Source: Terrimonas ginsenosidimutans
GTDB lineage: Bacteria > Bacteroidota > Bacteroidia > Chitinophagales > Chitinophagaceae
Length of the DNA stretch: 64,000 nucleotides
Reading direction: 5' to 3'
Assembly: GCF_022012415.1 (NCBI RefSeq)
Contig: NZ_JAKLTR010000005.1
Span: forward strand, 124,001 to 188,000
Positions 42,906 through 50,648 of the stretch are shown here, in pieces (positions within the stretch are counted from its first letter, which is position 1; the number at the start of each line of letters is the position of its first letter). The position numbers and the translations under genes are program-made. Below the pieces are notes generated by a model that was given only the letters and a program-made list of their open reading frames with translations, was not told the DNA's origin and did no database searches.

Positions 42906-43107
42906 TAAGATAGACCTGAACTGTCCGGATGTCCGCTTTAATAGTTAAAGTCTGAAACTATGTCGGTAAATACATAATATTTATTGATAAACAATAAATG
43001 ATAGCTTTGAACAATAATTTTTTCTTCCTTCATTTTTCAGGTCCCTAATCTTTTGTTTCCTGCTCGTCACATTGGTCAATCCTGTAACTTTCCCTCAAAT
43101 TTTCTAT

Positions 43108-44661
43108 ATGGCTGATGCAAAGCAGTTTCTCGATACCGTTAGATCAGGTTATACATTCAAGGGCGAAAGTTTTAAAGTAGGAGTCGCTATGTTGGACGGG
43201 CAGGCCGTGGAAGGTGCTGACGTGATGGTTCCCTTCCGCACTCTCAACCGGCATGGATTGATCGCCGGTGCAACCGGAACCGGCAAAACAAAAACCCTTC
43301 AGGTGCTGGCAGAATGCCTTAGTGATGCAAGCATTCCCGTCTTGCTGATGGACATAAAAGGCGATCTCAGCGGGATCGCAGCTGAAGGCGCCACAAACGA
43401 TAAGATCAAAGAGCGATATCAGAAGCTGAACATGGAATATAAGCCATCAGCCTATCCTGTCGATCTGCTTACGCTCAGCCAGCAAAAAGGCGTGCGCCTT
43501 CGCGCAACGGTCAGCGAGTTCGGACCGGTTCTTTTGTCCAAGATCCTCGGATTGAATGATACACAGGGGGGCCTTGTCGCAATGATATTTAAATACTGTG
43601 ATGACAGTAAGCTGCCACTGCTCGATCTGAAAGATTTCACCAAAGTGCTTCAATACGTCAGTAATGAAGGAAAAGCTGAACTGGAAAAGATCTATGGCAA
43701 GATATCTACTACTTCTACGGGCACTATCCTGCGCAAAGTGATCGAACTGCAACAGCAAGGAGCGGATGTATTCTTTGGCGAAAGAAGTTTTGAAGTAGAT
43801 GATCTCATGCGTATCAGTGATGATGGGCGGGGCATTGTGTCTATTGTGAAAGTGACTGATCTGCAGGACAGACCCAAACTATTCTCCACCTTTATGTTGC
43901 AGTTGCTTGCGGAACTGTACGCCAGTTCTCCAGAAGAAGGAGATCTTGATAAGCCAAAACTAATATTGTTCATCGATGAAGCACACCTCATCTTCCAGGA
44001 AGCAAGTGCTGCGCTTTTGCAACAGATCGAAACGATCGTAAAGCTGATCCGTTCCAAAGGAATAGGTATTTACTTCTGTACGCAAAACCCCATGGATGTT
44101 CCGCCATCTGTACTCGCACAATTAGGACTGAAGATCCAGCATGCATTGCGTGCATTTACTGCGGCGGATAGAAAGGTGATCAAACAGACTGCGGAAAACT
44201 ATCCTGAAACGGCATTCTATAAAACCGAAGACCTTATCACGCAGCTCGGGATCGGTGAAGCCCTGGTGACCATCCTGAATGAAAAAGGGATCCCTACACC
44301 GCTGGTGCATTGTATGCTTACCTCACCAAGAAGCCGGATGGATATACTTACTGATCCGGAGATCGATACGATCGTCAGCAAATCAAAAATAGCTGCAAAA
44401 TACAATCAGGTGGTCGATAGCCATAGTGCTTACGAGATCCTCACAGATAAACTCAATGAAGCTGCTGAAAAATCCGAAGAGGCAAAGAAACAAGCTGAGC
44501 AGGCTAAAGAGGAAAAGAAAAAACCCGCACAGAAAGAGAAAGGTTTCTTCGATGATCCCACGGTGAAGAGCATGACACGCACTGCTGGCAACACCATCAT
44601 CCGTGGTTTACTCGGAGCGCTCGGATTGGGCGGACGGGGCAGAAAGCGAAGTTTGTTTTAA
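43108..44661 (+). CDS. HerA-like ATPase (DUF853 family)
   Basis: A 517-residue ATPase with the HerA/FtsK-like fold (PF05872). Walker A is GATGTGKTKT (about residues 53-62), Walker B is LILFIDEAHLIF (about 287-298), and FCTQNPMDVPPSVLAQLGLK is the sensor-type motif. The C-terminal segment is Lys/Glu-rich (EKSEEAKKQAEQAKEEKKKP), coiled-coil-like, and ends in GLGGRGRKRSLF. Family members are motors thought to act on DNA or protein, but the substrate is not established. The start at 43108 (MADAKQFLDTVRSGY) is preferred to a TTG 36 bp upstream. The gene stands alone. Confidence 0.88.
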   Translation: MADAKQFLDTVRSGYTFKGESFKVGVAMLDGQAVEGADVMVPFRTLNRHGLIAGATGTGKTKTLQVLAECLSDASIPVLLMDIKGDLSGIAAEGATNDKIKERYQKLNMEYKPSAYPVDLLTLSQQKGVRLRATVSEFGPVLLSKILGLNDTQGGLVAMIFKYCDDSKLPLLDLKDFTKVLQYVSNEGKAELEKIYGKISTTSTGTILRKVIELQQQGADVFFGERSFEVDDLMRISDDGRGIVSIVKVTDLQDRPKLFSTFMLQLLAELYASSPEEGDLDKPKLILFIDEAHLIFQEASAALLQQIETIVKLIRSKGIGIYFCTQNPMDVPPSVLAQLGLKIQHALRAFTAADRKVIKQTAENYPETAFYKTEDLITQLGIGEALVTILNEKGIPTPLVHCMLTSPRSRMDILTDPEIDTIVSKSKIAAKYNQVVDSHSAYEILTDKLNEAAEKSEEAKKQAEQAKEEKKKPAQKEKGFFDDPTVKSMTRTAGNTIIRGLLGALGLGGRGRKRSLF

Positions 44662-44695
44662 GTAAGGATAAGCCTGCAGATTTCAAAATCCAGTT

Positions 44696-44750
44696 TTCTC
44701 ACTTACCATCTTAATTGTTATGGGTAAGACCCTGAGATGGTAAGTGAGAA
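44696..44750. terminator. Inverted repeat between convergent genes (possible terminator)
   Basis: TTCTCACTTACCATCT (44696-44711) is the exact reverse complement of AGATGGTAAGTGAGAA (44735-44750). The ends lack a long T-run, so its role as terminator is likely but unproven. It separates the HerA-like gene and the serine hydrolase. Confidence 0.65.
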
Positions 44751-44801
44751 TTTATAAGCTGGCTGCTTATAGCAATAGTAGTAATAATTGCATGATCGCA
44801 C

Positions 44802-46457
44802 TTAATCTTTGACAGTGATTGCTGGTAGCAGGTACTCATTCATGATCTTTTTCACCTGCGGATGTGCATAGGGTTTATTGTAAGCGGTTGCTGTAATTAC
44901 AATTACCAAGGACAGCTCTTTAAATACATACACTTTATTGCCTCCATTCCCGCTACAACCGAAAGCTTCGTACGTTTTTCCGTTCAGGTCAAATGTTTCT
45001 TTCCAGAATAAATATCCATAGCCCTTCAGGTTTTTATCCTCCGGGAAATAACTTGTAAAGCTTTTGCCGATCCATTCTTTTGGGAGAATTTGTTTTCCGT
45101 TCCATTGTCCGTTGTTCTTATAGAGTTGACCATATTTTGCAAGGTCGAGTGAGCGTAGCGCAAGACCACCGGCAGTATTGGGCACTTTTTGTGGGGTGTA
45201 CTGCCATTTGTAATCTTTAATACCCAATGGTTCGAAGAGACGTGCCGCTGCATACTTCTCCAGGCCGCCGGGAACATTTTTGTCCAGGATGTCTCCCAGG
45301 AGCACGACGCCTGCGGTAAAATAATCCCATTGTGCGCCATTTCTCTTGTTGCTATTCATAGGCAGGTCCAGTGCGAATTTGACCCAGTTATCCGTGGGAT
45401 ACATATTCTCTTCGTTGCCTGGAGAGCTTGCATCCTGATCAGACCCGTCAAATCCTGAGCTCATGGTCAGCAGGCTTTTCAGAGGCACACTATCCTTTGC
45501 AGGTGTATAGTTCGCGAATTCCTTCAGGTTGTAGAACCGGCCGAGCTGCTGATTTTCATCTTTGATATGACCATCGCTTATTGCCATTCCCATCATCGTA
45601 GATGCGAAAGACTTTCCGACTGATCTCGTATTATGCAATGTATTTCTGATGGCGTTATTGAAATATTCTTCCAGCAGTAATCTGCCGTCTTTTATAACAA
45701 TAATGCTGGTGATGTTGTTAAATCGTTTCGAAGCGATTTTTTGATTAAGCTTTTGGATAAGGGCCTGGTTGATCTTTTCTTTTGAGATAGGCCAGCCACT
45801 GGCAGCTTTAACAGGTTGTAGCGCAATTTCTTCCTGTGTCAACAATACTGCCGGTGTGATAACGTCAATTTCTCCGCTTGCAATGATCTCACCAGTTCTG
45901 ATATCGCTGCCTGATCTCAGATATGGCCGGACTTCAATTTTTAGAGTTTGCTTACCTTCCACAAGAGCGTCTGCGCCATCATTGGCATAATAAAAACGCA
46001 TCCAGAGATATCTTCCCCATGAGTCCTCTCCGGCTGCACTGATCAGCGGGATACGAAGTGTTGTCCATTGGTTTTTTCCTTGTGCAGTTCCTGCGCCGGT
46101 ACTCAGGTTCTCTGTATAGATCAATTTTTCATTTACATAAAAGCGAAATTGAAAATTACCTTGCCTGAGCAGTTGTTCTGCGGAAGCTGAGCCATCAAGT
46201 TGATGAAGATAATTGGTCAGCGAGTTGTGCATGAATAACCGAATGCTCAGGTCATTCCCTTCCTTCAGAACGAATGAATCGAGCAGGTGAGACTGCCTGG
46301 TCTCTTCCAGGGTTAAAGCGCTGGATAGAAAAACAATTTTACCAGAGTGCTGCCGGTGGAGAGGATTGACGATTTCGTCCGGGGAAACAATATTTTGAGC
46401 CCAGGAATAATTAATGACAAGAAAAACCCCTGCCAGGCTTGCTAGTAATGCTTTCAT
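44802..46457 (-). CDS. Exported serine hydrolase of the beta-lactamase (class C) family
   Basis: A 551-residue protein with a signal peptide (MKALLASLAGVFLVINYSWA). The N-terminal part to about residue 220 is beta-rich (LRIPLISAAGEDSWGRYLWM). The second half is a beta-lactamase/D-Ala-D-Ala-peptidase-like domain with the SxxK motif SVGK (about 279-282), then LLTMSSGFDGSDQDASS, and the late NKVYVFKELSLVIVITATAY. The SxxK box is clear, while the YxN and KTG boxes are less so. The likely substrate is a small ester or peptidoglycan peptide, not an antibiotic. The ATG at 46457 gives a proper signal peptide; a TTG 21 bp upstream would not. Confidence 0.85.
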   Translation of the reverse strand: MKALLASLAGVFLVINYSWAQNIVSPDEIVNPLHRQHSGKIVFLSSALTLEETRQSHLLDSFVLKEGNDLSIRLFMHNSLTNYLHQLDGSASAEQLLRQGNFQFRFYVNEKLIYTENLSTGAGTAQGKNQWTTLRIPLISAAGEDSWGRYLWMRFYYANDGADALVEGKQTLKIEVRPYLRSGSDIRTGEIIASGEIDVITPAVLLTQEEIALQPVKAASGWPISKEKINQALIQKLNQKIASKRFNNITSIIVIKDGRLLLEEYFNNAIRNTLHNTRSVGKSFASTMMGMAISDGHIKDENQQLGRFYNLKEFANYTPAKDSVPLKSLLTMSSGFDGSDQDASSPGNEENMYPTDNWVKFALDLPMNSNKRNGAQWDYFTAGVVLLGDILDKNVPGGLEKYAAARLFEPLGIKDYKWQYTPQKVPNTAGGLALRSLDLAKYGQLYKNNGQWNGKQILPKEWIGKSFTSYFPEDKNLKGYGYLFWKETFDLNGKTYEAFGCSGNGGNKVYVFKELSLVIVITATAYNKPYAHPQVKKIMNEYLLPAITVKD

Positions 46458-46542
46458 ATTTATTAGAATCAGGCTCAAATGTACTGTTCACAGAGAGGCT
46501 GGTATAGAACGAAATTAACATCAGACCATTGCCGCTATGATT

Positions 46543-46730
46543 CTTTGTCCGTTGACGGATGATCGTTGACCGTTGACCGTTGTCCGATGGCCGATGGCCG
46601 ATGGCCGAAAATACAAAGAACATTAGGCGCAATAACCTATACCCACCAGTAGCAACAACTTCAATCCCAATGCGACCATCGGTCAACGACCATCTGTCAA
46701 CGGACAACGGTCATTGGTCAACGGACAAAA
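46543..46730. repeat. Family B palindromic heptamer array, copy B3
   Basis: Left arm: units such as CGTTGACCGTTGACCGTTGT and three CCGATGG units (46543-46608). A centre of about 70 bp with no repeat. Right arm: GACCATCGGTCAACGACC to GGTCAACGGACAAAAAG in inverse orientation (46674-46730). The right arm overlaps the last codons and stop codon of the AraC gene (46718-46720). Confidence 0.85.
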
Positions 46731-47527
46731 AGTGCTCTGTAGGCTTTTGGTGTGATCCCTACATTTTCCTTGAAGCATCTGTTGAAATGGCTTTGGTCGG
46801 AAAACCCGCAATCCAGCGCAATTTCCACCAGTGATTTTTGCCTGTCACCTAACATCCCCAAAGAGCGTTCGGTTTTGATCTTTCTTAAATATTCGCCCAG
46901 TGTGCAGCCAAAATAAAAAGGGAAATACCGCGATATATGCACAGGATGAATGCCCAGTACACCAGATAAAAAGGATAGGGACGAAACCTGTAACGGCTGG
47001 TCATGCAAAAGTTCCCTTAGTGTTTTTATCCATCCGGGAGCTTTTGCAGAAGTATATAGCTGTGTGTTCTTCATTTCTTCCAGGCAGTTGATCAATAATG
47101 AAGGAATTGCCACCTGACTCGCTGCGTCATTCATTTTACTTTCTTTAAACAGCTTATAAAATGAAAGTTTCACCTGCGGATCTTTGATCGCTGTGCTGCC
47201 CTGGATATTATGGAGGTTTATATCAAATTGACGAAGCCAGTGATCATCTATCTCGATATGAAATCCCCGTGTGAATCCGGGAGGTTTGATATTGTAATGT
47301 GCGTCCTCCCAATTGTGGAACAACAGGGAGCCTGCTGCGCAATGGTAAGTGTCTTTTTTATTCCCCTCAAGTACAGCGCCCTGCAGAATAAAAGTGAAGT
47401 AGGGACTTTCATGATGATGCCAGTCAACTTTATCGTGCGTGTATTCCGTATCAGTGATCGTTAACCCGTTTAACTGAGTTCGCTGATTGGTTTGCCCGAA
47501 GAATTGTCCGGTCTTTAGAAGCTCCAT
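46718..47527 (-). CDS. AraC family transcriptional regulator
   Basis: A 269-residue regulator with an N-terminal cupin-like sensor (KVDWHHHESPYFTFILQGAV, LEGNKKDTYHCAAGSLLFHN, about residues 30-105) and a C-terminal AraC HTH pair (HISRYFPFYFGCTLGEYLRK, LVEIALDCGFSDQSHFNRCF, about 195-262). The histidine-rich loop may bind a metal or small ligand. The last codons (AYRALFVR, stop) lie in repeat B3: its GTCCGTTGA gives Val, Arg and the TGA stop. The target may be the divergent region upstream, but no operator was identified. Confidence 0.9.
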   Translation of the reverse strand: MELLKTGQFFGQTNQRTQLNGLTITDTEYTHDKVDWHHHESPYFTFILQGAVLEGNKKDTYHCAAGSLLFHNWEDAHYNIKPPGFTRGFHIEIDDHWLRQFDINLHNIQGSTAIKDPQVKLSFYKLFKESKMNDAASQVAIPSLLINCLEEMKNTQLYTSAKAPGWIKTLRELLHDQPLQVSSLSFLSGVLGIHPVHISRYFPFYFGCTLGEYLRKIKTERSLGMLGDRQKSLVEIALDCGFSDQSHFNRCFKENVGITPKAYRALFVR

Positions 47528-47905
47528 TGATACAAAAAAAGCAGATCAGGGATGGATTTCCCTAAGATTGTTTACGGACGGTAAATTAAAGGATATGAAC
47601 TGCCCTGAAGAAGTTGGTCGTTATCCGGTTATCATCACCAGGCGGTGTGATCCTTACCCCGGGGGTGTATATGCTTATATCCGTCAATCAATAGTTTTAC
47701 TGCCTTTTACTGCCTGATCAGGCGTCCTTTCCAGGTGAATGAAAAGCTTGTTTATGGATGGGCAGATAAGCTTCCAGAACAGAAAAAGCCGTGGTCAGAA
47801 GAGGCAGTTCCGGGGCTCCGGCAGGATCGGCGGGTTTTTGGGGACATGGGATAAGGACACAGACAATTGGGAGGTTGATCTGTGTAGGACAATTCATGGA
47901 TCAGC
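47528..47905. other. Non-coding stretch upstream of the AraC gene
   Basis: No supported gene. It should hold the AraC promoter. One short plus-strand frame ending near 47851 reads GWADKLPEQKKPWSEEAVPG followed by LRQDRRVFGDMG. It looks protein-like but has no start codon in a good context and is stopped upstream, so it could be a gene remnant. No homologue is recognised. Confidence 0.4.
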
Positions 47906-48486
47906 TGTAAAGTCGGGGGATGGAATTCTTTGGCTTACGTTAGCGGTCGTCTATTCACCGCCATACTTCCGTTATTTTCCCGCGAGACACTGTCTTTTTC
48001 CCATGGATTCGCTTTGGCCTAAAGCGATCTTTACAACAGAGAAATTTCTTAGTCACCGTCATTTTCAGGACTGGTGGAGGAGGGCAGTCCTGAAAAGGGC
48101 GGTGCGTTTTTTTTATTGTTGATAGGATTAAAAAGAGGAAGAATGAGATAGGAAATGTGGAATGATACAATTGAAAAATGGGCGACGACAGTCAAACGTA
48201 GCAATGCGGTTGCTGTCGTATGCCTATTTGTGCCCTGCGCGCGCGGCAATGAATGAATCAGCGCGCGCGGAAGTGAACGTGTCCTGGCGCGCGCAGCGGC
48301 CAAAGGATCGTAGCGCACGACGGGTATATTAACCCGCCCCGGGAAGGCATTGAACCCCCGAACTTACTAAGCCTTTTGCGGCATATCAACCTCTGAACCC
48401 CTGGAATCTCTGAAACCTCTGAAACCTCTGAAACCTCTGGAACCCCTGAAACTTCAGAATCCTAAGAAACCTCTGAAACCTATACC
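47906..48486 (+). repeat. Family D element, copy D2
   Basis: Aligns with 15653-16188 in the same orientation: the 175-bp core, linker, a hairpin region GGGCGACGACAG / CTGTCGTATGCC (48180-48224), a CGCGCG stem region, the CCCCGGGAAGGC block and a tail of short repeats of the type GAAACCTCT (about 48388-48486). The tail ends 22 bp before the recQ stop codon, which is read on the other strand. Differences from D1 include single-base changes and small indels in linkers, while the paired segments are kept. Confidence 0.85.
47939..48114 (+). ncRNA. Candidate structured RNA, core of element D2
   Basis: CACCGCC (47956-47962) pairs with GGCGGTG (48098-48104), which leads into a T-tract (48107-48114). 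The inner hairpin is TTTTCAGGACTG (48062-48073) and CAGTCCTGAAAA (48085-48096) with the loop GTGGAGGAGGG, identical to D1. The segment AGCGATCTTTACAACAGAG upstream of the hairpin is also unchanged. Other parts differ by several substitutions, so the conserved hairpin and terminator are likely the functional part. No promoter box is clear. Confidence 0.55.
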
Positions 48487-48508
48487 CCCAACACTCCCAG
48501 CAAGCAAC

Positions 48509-50416
48509 TTATCTGCGTGACAGTCTGACCCTGCCATCTTTCCCGATCTGTAATTTGTCTTCTGCCTGCATAAATTCGATCACCTTCCAGGCTTTCTCTT
48601 TTCTGAAATCCTGCAGATGTTCAAGGAGGGCTTTTACTTCGACAGGATCTTCCTGTATAAAATTCAGAATGCGCTGATGGATGGTGGAGAATTCTTCACT
48701 GGTAAGGGAGGCTCTTTTCCGCTTTAAACAATTATCACAGATGCCGCATTCTTTGATCTCCCTGTCACCAAAATAAACCCCGATCAGCTTACTTCTGCAT
48801 TCACTTTCTTCCTGCACATAAGACATCATCTTCCTGATCCTTTTCTCCATTGTTTCTTTTCTCGCCTGGTATTGCTGTTGATTGACCGTGACGGTTTCTG
48901 TTCTGACCCTGTTACGCAGAAAATAGATCTGGGGAGTATCTTTTCTTTCGGAGTAAATGATAATCCCGGCGGCATCAAGCTGTTTCAGTTGCCGTTTTAC
49001 TTCTTCCTGATCCATGTTCAAAAGTTGGGCGAGCAGCAATTCAGAAATAAAACAGGTGTAGTCGAAGATCCCTTCATAGGTGCGTAACAAAGCTTTGATC
49101 GTCAGATCCAGTGCGGGATGCGATTCTTCAAATTCATAGAGATAGCTTTTGGTTACATTGAACTGAACGGTGGACGGAAGAAACACCTGTTCATTTACAG
49201 AAAGCCATCCCTCCTGTTCAAGCGTTTTTAACGCATACAGGGATGTAAAACTGTCATGCTTGAATTTACGGCTGAAGTCGGCCAGATCAAAATCATAATA
49301 ATTACCCAATCCTGTTCCTGCTTCCAGTTGCAGGTAATTCGCCACACTCTGATACACCTGCCTGATCTCTTCAATAGTTGGAAAACGGCGAGAGGTGAGC
49401 TCCTGTAATTCCTCAAGATCCTTTGGGGAATACAGCAGGACGGCAAAGGCCGGTTTTCCATCGCGACCGGCTCTTCCGGCTTCCTGGTAGTAGTTTTCAA
49501 GGCAGTCGGGAATATCCGCATGGATCACGGTGCGAACATCTGGTTTGTCGATCCCCATGCCGAATGCGTTTGTGCAGACGATGACGCGAATGGTGTTTTT
49601 GATCCAGCCCTCCTGTTTACGGCTGCGTTCTTCCTGTGATAGTCCCGCATGGTAATAATCGCTGGAGATGCCCTGCAATTGTAGCAGATCGCTGATCTCC
49701 TGCGTGCGCTTCCTGCTTTTGCAATAAACAATGCTGGTGCCCTGTATTTTACTTAGAATTTCAATAGCCTTATTGATCTTTGAATCTACTTCAAATACAC
49801 TGTAGGAAAGGTTTGGTCGTTCGAATGATTGTCTGAATACAGCTGGTTTTTTCAGCTGGAGTTTGTCGATTATATCCTGTTGAACATCCGGTGTAGCCGA
49901 TGCGGTGAGTGCAAGTATGGGAATCTCGCGCAGTTCTTCCCGCAACGCCGCGATCCGGAGATACGATGGTCTGAAATCATATCCCCATTGTGATACGCAG
50001 TGTGCTTCGTCAACGGCAACAAGGTTGATATTCATCCCGGGCAGGTACTCTTTGAACAGGGATGTTTCCAACCGTTCAGGCGATACGTATAGAAACTTGC
50101 AGTTGCTTGCTGTTACAAGCTCCAGTGTATTGATCACTTCCTTTCGCTTCATGCCGGAATAGATCGCAAATGCCGTGATGCCGCGCCGGCGCAGGCTTTC
50201 CACCTGGTCTTTCATCAGGGCGATCAAGGGAGATACGACGAGGCAGGCGCCATCCATTGCCATTGCCGGCACCTGGTAGCAAAGCGATTTGCCTCCACCG
50301 GTGGGCATCAGCGCAAGTGAATCCTTTCCATCCAACACAGCCTGCATGATCTCCTGCTGCAACGGGCGGAACTGATCGTATCCCCAATATTCTTTAAGTA
50401 TTTCGTGAAGACTCAT
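48509..50416 (-). CDS. recQ: ATP-dependent DNA helicase RecQ
   Basis: A 635-residue RecQ-family 3'-5' helicase. Motifs in order: the Q-motif region FRPLQQEIMQAVLDGKDSLA, Walker A MPTGGGKSLCYQ (about residues 38-49), DEAH in AVDEAHCVSQWGYDFRPSYL, motif III LTASAT, motif V-VI region GMGIDKPDVRTVIH and YYQEAGRAGRDG. A zinc-binding region has CRSKLIGVYFGDREIKECGI and CDNCLKRKR, and a winged-helix-type end follows. No clear HRDC domain is seen; the C-terminus ends in VRLSRR. Bacteroidota carry several RecQ variants; this is one of the shorter ones. It lies downstream of copA on the same strand. Confidence 0.94.
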   Translation of the reverse strand: MSLHEILKEYWGYDQFRPLQQEIMQAVLDGKDSLALMPTGGGKSLCYQVPAMAMDGACLVVSPLIALMKDQVESLRRRGITAFAIYSGMKRKEVINTLELVTASNCKFLYVSPERLETSLFKEYLPGMNINLVAVDEAHCVSQWGYDFRPSYLRIAALREELREIPILALTASATPDVQQDIIDKLQLKKPAVFRQSFERPNLSYSVFEVDSKINKAIEILSKIQGTSIVYCKSRKRTQEISDLLQLQGISSDYYHAGLSQEERSRKQEGWIKNTIRVIVCTNAFGMGIDKPDVRTVIHADIPDCLENYYQEAGRAGRDGKPAFAVLLYSPKDLEELQELTSRRFPTIEEIRQVYQSVANYLQLEAGTGLGNYYDFDLADFSRKFKHDSFTSLYALKTLEQEGWLSVNEQVFLPSTVQFNVTKSYLYEFEESHPALDLTIKALLRTYEGIFDYTCFISELLLAQLLNMDQEEVKRQLKQLDAAGIIIYSERKDTPQIYFLRNRVRTETVTVNQQQYQARKETMEKRIRKMMSYVQEESECRSKLIGVYFGDREIKECGICDNCLKRKRASLTSEEFSTIHQRILNFIQEDPVEVKALLEHLQDFRKEKAWKVIEFMQAEDKLQIGKDGRVRLSRR

Positions 50417-50648
50417 TATTTCGGCCTGAAAGTTCCCGCAGCTGTTACGCAGATGCCGGCGCAGATACGCATGTATGGGTGAACCGGATGAAATTTACTG
50501 CATGTCTGTTCCTGATCAGCGTTTACCAGCGGAAACCTGCGATGTTTGAATTTATGCTGGTTTCAATACAAGGGTTGATCGGATAAAGCTAAATATTGTA
50601 CCGATAAACGAAATGTTGTTTTTCCCCGGTCAGACGGTTTTGTCACCG

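Noticed and set aside
47739-48122. A 127-codon plus-strand frame across the start of element D2
   Set aside because: It runs through the conserved hairpin and T-tract of the D core, the corresponding frame is not kept in D1, and its composition (Trp, Phe, Arg-rich) is not protein-like.
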